Positions 1 to 5,636 of a stretch of DNA of 6,785 nt are shown here, piece after piece; position 1 is the stretch's first letter; the number at the start of each line of letters is the position of its first letter. A program made the position numbers and the translations under genes. Below the pieces are notes generated by a model that was not told the origin of the DNA, made no database searches, and saw only the letters and a program-made list of their open reading frames with translations. The DNA is from Chloroflexota bacterium (GTDB taxonomy: Bacteria; Chloroflexota; Dehalococcoidia; SZUA-161; SpSt-899): NCBI GenBank assembly GCA_018657655.1, contig JABHWQ010000197.1:1-6785 (forward strand). The letters run 5' to 3'.

Positions 1-903
1 AATGAAGAAGAGGGCGAACCATAAACCCCAGAAGAATCCACCGATTTCAAAACTCCCGCCGATATCCGATTGAGAAAAAGTGGCGGCCATCCTCAGCAAA
101 TCTCGGGGGATAATCGTCATTGCCGTCCCCCCCCAGGTACTATTGACCATTCCGATCATTAGTTGCCCGAATTTTTCCTCCATCAGCACCACTCCCAACC
201 CCACACTCAAAATCAGGCCGCCGATGAACACCAGATTTACCAGCAGGGCCAACCACAGACCGACGATCGACGACAGCACCTGACAGCCAAAGATAAAAAA
301 GCCTCTATGTCTGACGAGATCTGCCATGTGCTTTACCGTCTCTATCAGGGAAGTTTCCTCAATAGCCACGTGAGCGGGAAAGACAAAAGAACTAATCAAT
401 AGAAAGAGCAGGATGATGATAGCAACCACGCTGGTAATAATAGAAACAGGAAAAATCAACATTCCATAAAGAACGGGGCCTACTGCGGGTATTAAGCCGA
501 TGGCTGAAAGGAGGGCTCCTCCGAGCAGAGCGGCCAGAATGAGGCCGACCAACAGCAGGGCATACAGGGAAAGCGAGGCGATATTCCTCTGCAAAAACTC
601 CAGCCCTTCTCTAAAGGTCTGTCTTCTGCCTTCCCTTAGTTCCAGCTTGATCGATCGGGCGATCAAAGCATTTCCGATATGCCCTATGAGCAAACTCAGG
701 ACTCCGCTGATTACTATCAGGATCCCCAATCCAACTGGACTACTGGCCAGCGAAATGGAGATCTGGAAAATCAACACGCTCAGAATGGCGACAACCGCCC
801 CTATTCCCAGATGATCCCATCTGAAAACCAATCCTGCAGCCTGGAGAATGTAGCGAATATTGTGCTTCCCTCCGGATTCGTGCGCATATAGCGGCTGATA
901 CAT
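1..903 (-). CDS. Multi-pass membrane protein, unknown function (3' end beyond window)
   Basis: Reading the minus strand from ATG at 903 gives 301 codons without a stop up to the window edge, so the C-terminus is missing. An AGGG (910-913) lies 6 bases before the ATG, which supports this start. The N-terminus is MYQPLYAHESGGKH. Long hydrophobic stretches lie near residues 30-53, 58-82, 107-133, 143-178, 201-241 and 287-301, suggesting six or more membrane helices; the 201-241 stretch probably holds two. Short charged loops separate them, such as residues 83-104, rich in Arg, Glu and Lys. The stretch around 175-212 (FPAHVAIEE, then a polar amphipathic segment, then a new helix) recalls YciC/DUF4013-like and glycerophosphodiesterase membrane-domain proteins. 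That similarity is an impression, not a demonstrated match. No catalytic motif is visible. The gene follows the PP2C gene after 89 bases on the same strand, so it may share the signalling operon. I am confident it is a gene and do not know its function. Confidence 0.85.
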   Translation of the reverse strand, partial: MYQPLYAHESGGKHNIRYILQAAGLVFRWDHLGIGAVVAILSVLIFQISISLASSPVGLGILIVISGVLSLLIGHIGNALIARSIKLELREGRRQTFREGLEFLQRNIASLSLYALLLVGLILAALLGGALLSAIGLIPAVGPVLYGMLIFPVSIITSVVAIIILLFLLISSFVFPAHVAIEETSLIETVKHMADLVRHRGFFIFGCQVLSSIVGLWLALLVNLVFIGGLILSVGLGVVLMEEKFGQLMIGMVNSTWGGTAMTIIPRDLLRMAATFSQSDIGGSFEIGGFFWGLWFALFFI

Positions 904-992
904 AGATTACCCTGCTTTCCAAAAAAGAACGCCTCAGGGAATTTCCTGGGCACCTACATTTTGGGTTATCCAGTTTGGCAAGGCTACTTCCC
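904..992 (-). other. Short spacer between phosphatase and membrane-protein genes
   Basis: The 89 bases hold no ORF. On the minus strand a weak CAGG/CCTG stem (about 936-949) is followed 7 bases later by a T6 run at 923-928. The four-pair stem is too short to call a terminator. The only other signal is the ribosome-binding AGGG at 910-913 for the downstream gene. Read-through from the phosphatase gene is therefore plausible. Confidence 0.4.
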
Positions 993-2087
993 TTACTCCA
1001 GATCCGATCCTGTTTTTTCTCCAGAGTCTTCCCCTTTTTCTTTAGAATCCTCTATTCTCTCCCCAGAATCCTCCACTCTCTCCTCAGAATCCTCCACTCT
1101 CTCCCCAGAATCCTCCACTCTCTCCCCAGGGTCTTCGTCTGCCCTTCCCTCGGATATCACTTCATCCGAAATTGCATGATTCTCCATCGCGGCTTCCTGC
1201 TCAGCCTCTGGCCAGAACCACCAGCCCAAGCCCGTGGCAATGGTTATAATCGCCCCACACAGGACCAACAAGAGATACTGTTTCTTTGAAAAAGACTTTG
1301 CCCTTTTCAGTAACCGCTCGGGAAAACTCCGGGGGGGGGGAAGAGGTGGAAGGATCTTAATAATCTGGACCGTGATATTGTCCGTCCCACCGTTCTTATT
1401 GGCCAGATCAATCAGCTTTTTACAGGCTTGTCTAGGTCCAAATTCGAGTGCGAATTCTCGTATTACTTCTTCCGATACCATCCCGGTAAGTCCATCGGAA
1501 CACAAGATGAAACGATCATCTGGTTTCAATTCGATGGGTGTTGATCTGATATCACAATCTACTTTCTCCATCACCCCAATTGATCGAGTAATTATATGGG
1601 ATTGGGGGTGGTCCTTGGCCTGTTCCTTCGTCAGGGTGCCCTCTTCGACCAGACCCTGCACAAGGCTGTGATCTGTCGTGAGTTGTTGCATTTGCCCCTC
1701 GCGCACCAGATAAATTCTACTATCTCCAACGTGTGCAATATATGCCTGGGTATTCTTGATAACTAAAATAACAGCCGTAGTGCCCATTCCGTGCAGAACC
1801 GGCTCTTCCAGGCTGCGTTCAAAGATGGCCTTGTTGGCCCTTGTCACGCTCGTTCTTATCACCTCTTCGATATTTTCGTGATCTTCTTCATGAAAGGTGT
1901 CGCGAATCAACTCCACCGCCATGATGCTGGCTTTTTTCCCTCCGGCCGCTCCTCCCATTCCGTCGCAAACGGCCCAGAGATATCCGTATGGCGTTCCTTC
2001 ATAGAATCCGTAGTAATCCTGATTCTCTTCGCGTTCTCTACCTATATCCGTGCCGTTTGCAGTCAGAAGTCTCAATCGAGGACCCAT
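993..2087 (-). CDS. PP2C-family Ser/Thr protein phosphatase with membrane anchor and acidic repeat tail
   Basis: A metal-dependent PP2C/Stp-type phosphatase, expected to remove phosphate from Ser/Thr-phosphorylated proteins in the cytoplasm. Numbered from Met at 2087 (364 aa), the catalytic domain spans about 7-247 and carries the family motifs: RxxNQD (D24), DGMGG (D42), GMGTT (100-104), VGDSR (D122), SDGL (D198) and GTDNIT (D236). A Pro-rich linker (246-252) and a basic stretch lead to a membrane helix (about 271-292), then an acidic tail of about 70 residues with heptads of the type ERVEDSG. The positive residues before the helix predict catalytic domain inside, tail outside. The layout resembles mycobacterial PstP, although most bacterial PP2Cs are soluble and about 250 aa. 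The ATG at 2087 is preferred to the ATG at 2096 because TAAAGGA gives it an 8-base spacing. The preceding vWA-FHA gene ends 12 bases upstream, suggesting translational coupling. A C10 run lies at the domain junction. Confidence 0.95.
   Translation of the reverse strand: MGPRLRLLTANGTDIGREREENQDYYGFYEGTPYGYLWAVCDGMGGAAGGKKASIMAVELIRDTFHEEDHENIEEVIRTSVTRANKAIFERSLEEPVLHGMGTTAVILVIKNTQAYIAHVGDSRIYLVREGQMQQLTTDHSLVQGLVEEGTLTKEQAKDHPQSHIITRSIGVMEKVDCDIRSTPIELKPDDRFILCSDGLTGMVSEEVIREFALEFGPRQACKKLIDLANKNGGTDNITVQIIKILPPLPPPRSFPERLLKRAKSFSKKQYLLLVLCGAIITIATGLGWWFWPEAEQEAAMENHAISDEVISEGRADEDPGERVEDSGERVEDSEERVEDSGERIEDSKEKGEDSGEKTGSDLE
1015..1140. repeat. 21-bp tandem repeat coding the acidic heptads of the PP2C tail
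   Basis: About six units of 21 bases lie in frame at the 3' end of the phosphatase gene. The three at 1057-1077, 1078-1098 and 1099-1119 are nearly identical, with one T/C difference at 1084. The flanking units (1015-1056 and 1120-1140) are diverged. Each unit codes one heptad of the type ERVEDSG, with variants ending E or K. The near-identity of the inner copies suggests recent expansion by slippage or unequal exchange. Because 21 is a multiple of three, copy-number change would alter tail length without a frameshift. Confidence 0.93.
1331..1340. repeat. Ten-base G/C homopolymer within the phosphatase gene
   Basis: Ten G on the plus strand read as ten C in the coding direction, encoding Pro250-Pro252 and the first base of Arg253. 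It lies between the end of the PP2C catalytic domain and the membrane helix. The frame shown is intact. Loss of one C would give a stop after seven new residues (GVFPSGY), leaving a 259-aa protein with a whole catalytic domain but no anchor. Confidence 0.9.
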
Positions 2088-2095
2088 ACTCTGCA

Positions 2096-2101
2096 TCCTT
2101 T
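2096..2101 (-). promoter_or_regulatory. Ribosome-binding site of the PP2C gene, deciding its start
   Basis: AAAGGA on the minus strand overlaps the TAA stop (2100-2102) of the vWA-FHA gene and sits 8 bases before ATG 2087. The ATG at 2096 would abut this site and has no usable Shine-Dalgarno of its own. The overlap of stop and ribosome-binding site points to coupled translation of the two genes. Confidence 0.65.
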
Positions 2102-3635
2102 ACCGAGAAAGCTGGAAGATGAATTCAGATACCCCCATGCGAATTCTATCTCCATCCCTCAAGTCGGTTTTTTTTATCCGTTCACCGTTGACAAAAGTTC
2201 CATTGGTCGAACCCCGGTCTTCTAGTTCCACCCGTTGGCCCGATTTTATCAGCCAGACATGATTTCCGGATATAGCCTGGTCATTTAAGACGAGATCGTT
2301 CCCAGGTCGAGTGCCGATTCCCACCCGCTCTCCCCATAAGGGGAAACGCTCTCCCTCGCCGGCTTCGGCGATCTCCACCAATTCCGCCCATAATACCGGT
2401 TTTCGCATAAGGACCGTATCCCCTCGGCGCCGCTTGGGAATCTCTTTGTCCAGAGGGACTTCGGCCTGGGATGATGATGATGAAAGGTCTTGTTTTTCCA
2501 CAGGCTGCGGCGATTCCTGGGTGGGTTCTTTTGCGGGGGCGGTTTCCTTTCCTTGCGCAGGCTGAGGCTTCCTCTTTTTCGCTCCCTGTTTCCCGGATTT
2601 TTTGACCCCACCCTCCTTTTTTCTGCTCCACCACCAGAATCCACCGCACCCGGCCAAAATGAGTAGGAGCCCTCCTCCGAGCCAGAAAAGAGAGGAGTTG
2701 TTTTTTTCCGGTTCTGGCGGAACTGGGATTCGGGGAGTCGTAAAGACCGAGCTAACGGCGGTGAGTTGCCCGCGGTGGCGCAGAGAAACTCTAAGCGGAT
2801 ACTGCTGCCTTTCCTGAAGGTTTTGCGGAGCCTCACAGACGAGGATGTACTGCTTGCGAAGCCGTTCATACATATCCTGATACAGTCCGGAAAGTTCCCC
2901 GGAGGTAGCGGCATAAGCATAGCGCCCCCCGGTGCGTTCAGCCATTTTTTCCAGGTTCTCCAGATAGATCTCTTGCCCTTTGGAAAAACCCAGCGAAAAG
3001 ACGGGGATGTCACCCGTGCGCGCTTCCCTGATGCAATCATCCAGCGTATATGCTCCCGAACTCTCATCGTGCCCATCGGAAACTACCATCACCGCTCTTC
3101 GCCCTACGCGTCCCTTGTCCTGCAGATAGCGAATCCCCCGCACCACGGCCTTGAACAATGCGCTCTGGGTTCCGGCGACTTCGATCTCCTCCACCAGGTA
3201 ATTCAGAGACTGTCTATCGATGCCCAGTTCGGCGGTCAAGCGCGCATCGTCGTTGAAAGTGATTATCGTGAATCGATCATCTGAGGTGGCGTACTGGAGT
3301 AATTCGGTAATCGCGCGTTTCGCATCTTCCAGAGGAATTCCCTTCATGGTTCCACTGGTATCGAGGATGAGGACCAGATCGGTCCCTTCCTGAGTGTCCG
3401 AAAAGGGAGTCAGCCGTTGCGTAGGGGTGACTTGCTCTGATGTCTGGACGAGGAAATCTTCTTTTTTCAGGCCTTCAATAGATTGTCCTCTATTATCGAG
3501 GGCACGCAAATAGATCCGTACGGAAGGCCATAGCTGAGTATCGATGCTGCGGATAAAGAGGTCGAGAGCACCGACGTCCGCCGCCAGTATCAAAATGAAC
3601 AAAAAGCAAACCTTGATTGCTCTGATCTTTTTCAT
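2100..3635 (-). CDS. vWA domain - transmembrane - FHA domain signalling protein
   Basis: A 511-aa protein predicted to span the membrane. It begins with a signal peptide (MKKIRAIKVC then a hydrophobic core, likely cut after VGA at residue 23). Residues 24-75 form a strand-rich segment like the one preceding vWA domains of the VWFA-related acidobacterial type (NRGQSIEGLKKEDF). The vWA domain covers about 86-265 with a MIDAS metal site: DTSGT at 92-96, a candidate Thr at 156, and SDG at 186-188. A single membrane helix (about 315-336) is followed by basic residues. A Lys/Pro/Glu-rich linker comes next, then a C-terminal FHA domain (about 436-508) with SGNH (456-459) and GSTNGTFVNG (475-484). 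The predicted topology is vWA outside, FHA inside. The vWA may bind a metal-dependent protein partner; the FHA may bind phosphothreonine. The usual FHA Arg after the first Gly is Thr442, with Arg443 next. No strong Shine-Dalgarno is seen, but the signal peptide fixes the start well. The PP2C gene follows directly. Confidence 0.95.
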   Translation of the reverse strand: MKKIRAIKVCFLFILILAADVGALDLFIRSIDTQLWPSVRIYLRALDNRGQSIEGLKKEDFLVQTSEQVTPTQRLTPFSDTQEGTDLVLILDTSGTMKGIPLEDAKRAITELLQYATSDDRFTIITFNDDARLTAELGIDRQSLNYLVEEIEVAGTQSALFKAVVRGIRYLQDKGRVGRRAVMVVSDGHDESSGAYTLDDCIREARTGDIPVFSLGFSKGQEIYLENLEKMAERTGGRYAYAATSGELSGLYQDMYERLRKQYILVCEAPQNLQERQQYPLRVSLRHRGQLTAVSSVFTTPRIPVPPEPEKNNSSLFWLGGGLLLILAGCGGFWWWSRKKEGGVKKSGKQGAKKRKPQPAQGKETAPAKEPTQESPQPVEKQDLSSSSSQAEVPLDKEIPKRRRGDTVLMRKPVLWAELVEIAEAGEGERFPLWGERVGIGTRPGNDLVLNDQAISGNHVWLIKSGQRVELEDRGSTNGTFVNGERIKKTDLRDGDRIRMGVSEFIFQLSR

Positions 3636-3638
3636 AAT

Positions 3639-3648
3639 TCGAGCTCGA
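3639..3648. promoter_or_regulatory. Perfect 10-bp palindrome just before the vWA-FHA start codon
   Basis: TCGAGCTCGA is a perfect palindrome 3 bases upstream of the ATG at 3635, where a ribosome-binding site would be expected. It could be a protein-binding site or a small structure affecting initiation, or chance. The 66-base gap to the upstream gene shows no clear promoter. Confidence 0.2.
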
Positions 3649-3701
3649 GTTATGGATTTATCAGCTCAAAGAGCCATATCTAGTTTTCTACAGTAATCCC
3701 T

Positions 3702-4436
3702 TCAGAGGCATTTGAAAATCATCACCGTCTGGCCGATATGAATCTCATCTCCATCTTTTAATTCTACTCGGTCTATGGAAGTATCCGGTCCGAAGTTGTT
3801 GACGAAGGTCCCATTCTTGGAGTCGAGATCGGTTATGAAAAATTCCTTCTCGCGATAGCGTATACTGGCGTGCTCGGAAGAAACAAAATTATCTTCGATT
3901 ATGATGTCGCACTTGGCATCAGTTCCTACGTAACTCTGTTCCTGGCTGATCCTAATTACTTCATACTGACGGGTTCCTTCGGTGATGACCAACCAGCCAA
4001 AAATGGGTAGTTGCTTGGGGGCATCTGGATTGGGCAGAACGAGAGTTCCAGACCTTTTCCTCTGTTTTTGAGAGGGGTCGGTGGGCAGTGGCGCTGACCG
4101 CTGCGCCTCGGTTTTCGGGGGATTCGCAGACCCGCTGTTCTCCGCGACCGTTCCCTCTCCCGCACTGTTCTGCATGTCATCGCGCACGTCCCCCGAATGT
4201 CCCCCTCTTTGAGCGTCTCCGGGTTGCGTCTCGTTACTTGGCGTACCCCGAGTCTGACTTGCTCCATCTCCTCCATCGACCGCCGTGGGCTTGGGTGCAT
4301 TGACCTCAGGGGTTTGCCGATTGGCTTCCGCTCTTTTCGGAGCAGTTTCGGCTTGGGGACAATAGGGGCAATTTTTGTCCTTTTTTGGATCGTACTGATG
4401 ACCATTCTCGCATCTTACGTATTTGTTGGCGTCCAC
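3702..4436 (-). CDS. Zinc-ribbon and FHA domain protein
   Basis: A 244-aa protein with no signal peptide, likely cytoplasmic. The N-terminus carries a metal-binding knuckle, C9-x3-H13-x9-C23-x2-C26 (RCENGHQYD then CPYC), of the kind found at the start of FHA proteins and in TerY-associated metal-binding modules. Residues 30-140 are a low-complexity linker rich in Pro, Gly, Glu, Ser and Asn, probably disordered. The C-terminal FHA domain (about 147-244) contains SSEH (186-189) and DLDSKNGTFVN (203-213), the phosphothreonine-recognition loops. The Arg normally found after the first conserved Gly is absent (VGTDAKCDI). A basic-Thr motif, KQRKRSGTLVLP, lies just before the FHA domain. The start is GTG at 4436, backed by a strong GAGGAGGG seven bases upstream. 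The FHA domain is clearly paralogous to the next upstream gene. It probably acts as a phosphoprotein-binding adaptor in the cassette; its partner is unknown. Confidence 0.93.
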   Translation of the reverse strand: MDANKYVRCENGHQYDPKKDKNCPYCPQAETAPKRAEANRQTPEVNAPKPTAVDGGDGASQTRGTPSNETQPGDAQRGGHSGDVRDDMQNSAGEGTVAENSGSANPPKTEAQRSAPLPTDPSQKQRKRSGTLVLPNPDAPKQLPIFGWLVITEGTRQYEVIRISQEQSYVGTDAKCDIIIEDNFVSSEHASIRYREKEFFITDLDSKNGTFVNNFGPDTSIDRVELKDGDEIHIGQTVMIFKCL

Positions 4437-4443
4437 GGCAGTA

Positions 4444-4451
4444 CCCTCCTC
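4444..4451 (-). promoter_or_regulatory. Strong ribosome-binding site before a GTG start
   Basis: GAGGAGGG on the minus strand lies 7 bases from the GTG at 4436. It is the best Shine-Dalgarno in the window and justifies the non-ATG start of the zinc-ribbon FHA gene. Confidence 0.8.
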
Positions 4452-4485
4452 TATTGCGCTTTGAGTCTGGTTCTGGTTGCTGACT

Positions 4486-4499
4486 GATATTCGATTATC
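4486..4499. promoter_or_regulatory. Near-perfect palindrome in the leader of the zinc-ribbon FHA gene
   Basis: GATATTCGATTATC is self-complementary except for one pair (T at 4490 against T at 4495). It lies 50 bases before the GTG start, inside the 117-base gap between the two FHA genes. It could be an operator half-site pair; no regulator is known from the window. Confidence 0.25.
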
Positions 4500-4523
4500 T
4501 GCAGTTCGCTACTGGTATCCAAG

Positions 4524-4553
4524 TTCATACAAAAAAACGGCATCAATTTACAA
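4524..4553 (-). promoter_or_regulatory. Possible weak promoter for the zinc-ribbon FHA gene
   Basis: On the minus strand TTGTAA (4548-4553) and TATGAA (4524-4529) are 18 bases apart. A transcript would begin near 4517 and have a leader of about 80 bases. The boxes are imperfect matches to a sigma-70-type consensus, and promoter rules in this lineage are unknown. The 117-base gap, wider than the others in the cassette, is the main reason to consider it. Confidence 0.2.
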
Positions 4554-4874
4554 CTACAGCATCTTGAACTTCAACTTGGAATCGCCGATGAGAATCACGT
4601 CGTTTTCTTGAAGTTTCCCCGTTATTACTTCTTCCCCATTGACAAAAGTCCCATTCTTCGAATCCAGATCTCTGATTACGTAATCCTCATCCTCTCCATA
4701 GCGAATGCTGGCATGTTTGGCGGAAACACCGGGGTCGTTCAGAATGATACTGCACTCGGGCGATGTGCCCAGCGTATTCCGACCGGAAAAAAGCTTGATG
4801 ATCTCTCCTTTATCATTGCCTTCCATCACGAACAGGAATCCAATGATGTCGACATCCTGGGAACTCTCAGACAT
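4554..4874 (-). CDS. Small stand-alone FHA domain protein
   Basis: A 106-aa protein that is almost entirely one FHA domain, expected to bind phosphothreonine peptides in the cytoplasm. Key loops are LGTSPECSI (35-43), SAKHASIRYG (51-60) and DLDSKNGTFVNG (69-80). The canonical Arg of the first loop is Thr37. I place the start at ATG 4874, with GGGAG (4884-4888) 9 bases upstream. The reading frame continues to a TTG at 4901, but the extra nine residues include this ribosome-binding site and are unlikely to be coding. It is paralogous to the FHA domain of the neighbouring zinc-ribbon protein: both share HASIRY and DLDSKNGTFVN and end in a similar hydrophobic strand. A small FHA adaptor of this kind could compete with or bridge the larger FHA proteins. 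It is the first gene of the cassette. Confidence 0.93.
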   Translation of the reverse strand: MSESSQDVDIIGFLFVMEGNDKGEIIKLFSGRNTLGTSPECSIILNDPGVSAKHASIRYGEDEDYVIRDLDSKNGTFVNGEEVITGKLQENDVILIGDSKLKFKML

Positions 4875-4900
4875 AATTTTGTTCTCCCGATCTGGACTCA

Positions 4901-4928
4901 ATTATGAAGTAATCTTAGAAGCCTTCAA
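4901..4928 (-). promoter_or_regulatory. Candidate promoter of the FHA-vWA-PP2C cassette
   Basis: In the 57-base gap after the lipoprotein gene, the minus strand shows TTGAAG (4923-4928), a 16-base spacer, and CATAAT (4901-4906), five of six bases of the -10 consensus. A start near 4894 would give a leader of about 20 bases containing the GGGAG ribosome-binding site. It coincides with the base-composition change, which suits a transcription boundary. Only the sequence match supports it. Confidence 0.35.
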
Positions 4929-4931
4929 CTT

Positions 4932-5636
4932 TCAACCACCACATGTAACCCGAATTGGAAAACCTTTGATATATCCACCCTCAATATCAAGCTTATACTG
5001 ATCAGGAAGTCCTAAAGAATCTAAGTTTGCATCAAACATTAACGCCTCAATTCGCCAGATACTTAATGTATCATCTGCTGCAAACGGTTCAAAATATTGT
5101 GGACAGGGAAACATTACTCTGATTTCTTTTTTATTTCCTTCAAGATCATCTTCTTTTCCTTCAAGATCATCAGAAGGGAATAAGAATTTTCCCCCGATCA
5201 ATTCCCATTCTCTCAAACGAGCATATGGCGCAGGGGGCGACGACTCTTTCAGATGCCAAAATCTCCACTGCCAAGATATTTTTTCTTTTTTTTCTTCCCA
5301 TTTTTTGACTTGTAAACTATCTAGGTCAAAAGGGTAAGTATCCGCTCTGAAATTGAGACTGATACTGTTCAAAGAATCCTGATAGAAAGTGAATAAACTA
5401 TCACCTGGTGTCCTATTATTAAATGGATCTTCTTTACGGAAGATCCCTTCTTTGAAATACCGAGAATTCAATAAACTACCCTCAATTGAATAGATGCCAA
5501 TGCCAACGTATTCAATTGCATACTGATAACCGTCAGGAATATCAGAGCCTGGAAAAACAGGATTCTCTTTCCCTGGTCCGCAGGCCTGGGAAAGGCACAA
5601 TATCAGAGCTATGAAGATTATCGATTTGCCCATCAT
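4932..5636 (-). CDS. Putative lipoprotein, unknown function
   Basis: A 234-aa protein with a short charged N-terminus (MMGKS), a hydrophobic core and a lipobox-like LSQAC ending at Cys19, so it is probably lipid-modified and anchored in the envelope. The -2 Gln is unusual for a lipobox, which leaves some doubt. The mature part looks like a beta-rich globular domain with many aromatic residues (for example a WQWRFWHLK stretch at 122-130). It has two further cysteines, C178 and C232, which could form a disulfide, and ends GFPIRVTCGG. Residues 156-168 hold a duplicated DDLEG motif. I recognise no family. Its ATG overlaps the TGA of the upstream ASPIC/ASH gene (ATGA, 5633-5636), which indicates translational coupling and a likely joint role with that protein. 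A second ATG follows immediately, so Met2 is an equal start candidate. The gene is AT-rich compared with the cassette downstream. Confidence 0.88.
   Translation of the reverse strand: MMGKSIIFIALILCLSQACGPGKENPVFPGSDIPDGYQYAIEYVGIGIYSIEGSLLNSRYFKEGIFRKEDPFNNRTPGDSLFTFYQDSLNSISLNFRADTYPFDLDSLQVKKWEEKKEKISWQWRFWHLKESSPPAPYARLREWELIGGKFLFPSDDLEGKEDDLEGNKKEIRVMFPCPQYFEPFAADDTLSIWRIEALMFDANLDSLGLPDQYKLDIEGGYIKGFPIRVTCGG
5134..5171. repeat. Two-copy 21-bp-period repeat in the lipoprotein gene
   Basis: A 17-base sequence (TTTCCTTCAAGATCATC on the plus strand) occurs at 5134-5150 and again at 5155-5171, a period of 21 bases. It encodes the duplicated DDLEG at residues 156-160 and 163-167. Identity at the DNA level points to a recent in-frame duplication. 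Confidence 0.85.

Noticed and set aside
740..922. 60-codon minus-strand ORF at the right end of the left block
   Set aside because: It overlaps the first part of the membrane-protein frame starting at 903, which is open for 301 codons, has a ribosome-binding site and encodes clear membrane helices. The 60-codon frame is a shadow.
923..953. Possible rho-independent terminator after the PP2C gene
   Set aside because: The stem is only four pairs (CAGG/CCTG) with a mismatched interior, and the T run is set off from it.
1015..1140. Regular repeats that might suggest a CRISPR array
   Set aside because: The 21-base units are contiguous without spacers and in frame with a protein tail, so they are coding tandem repeats.
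1791..2225. 144-codon plus-strand ORF
   Set aside because: It is antisense to the PP2C catalytic domain and the end of the FHA domain, with no recognisable product.
2285..3076. 263-codon minus-strand ORF in a second frame of the vWA-FHA gene
   Set aside because: Its product is basic and low-complexity (Arg/Pro/Ser-rich), with no domain. It is a frame shadow of the real gene.
2766..3284. 172-codon plus-strand ORF
   Set aside because: It lies wholly antisense to the vWA domain, whose motifs are unmistakable, and its product resembles no family.
3664..3674. GCTCAAAGAGC hairpin between the zinc-ribbon FHA and vWA genes
   Set aside because: It has four base pairs and no T run, so it is not distinguishable from chance.
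4875..4901. Upstream TTG start for the small FHA protein
   Set aside because: The added nine codons cover the GGGAG ribosome-binding site of the ATG at 4874 and add no domain sequence.
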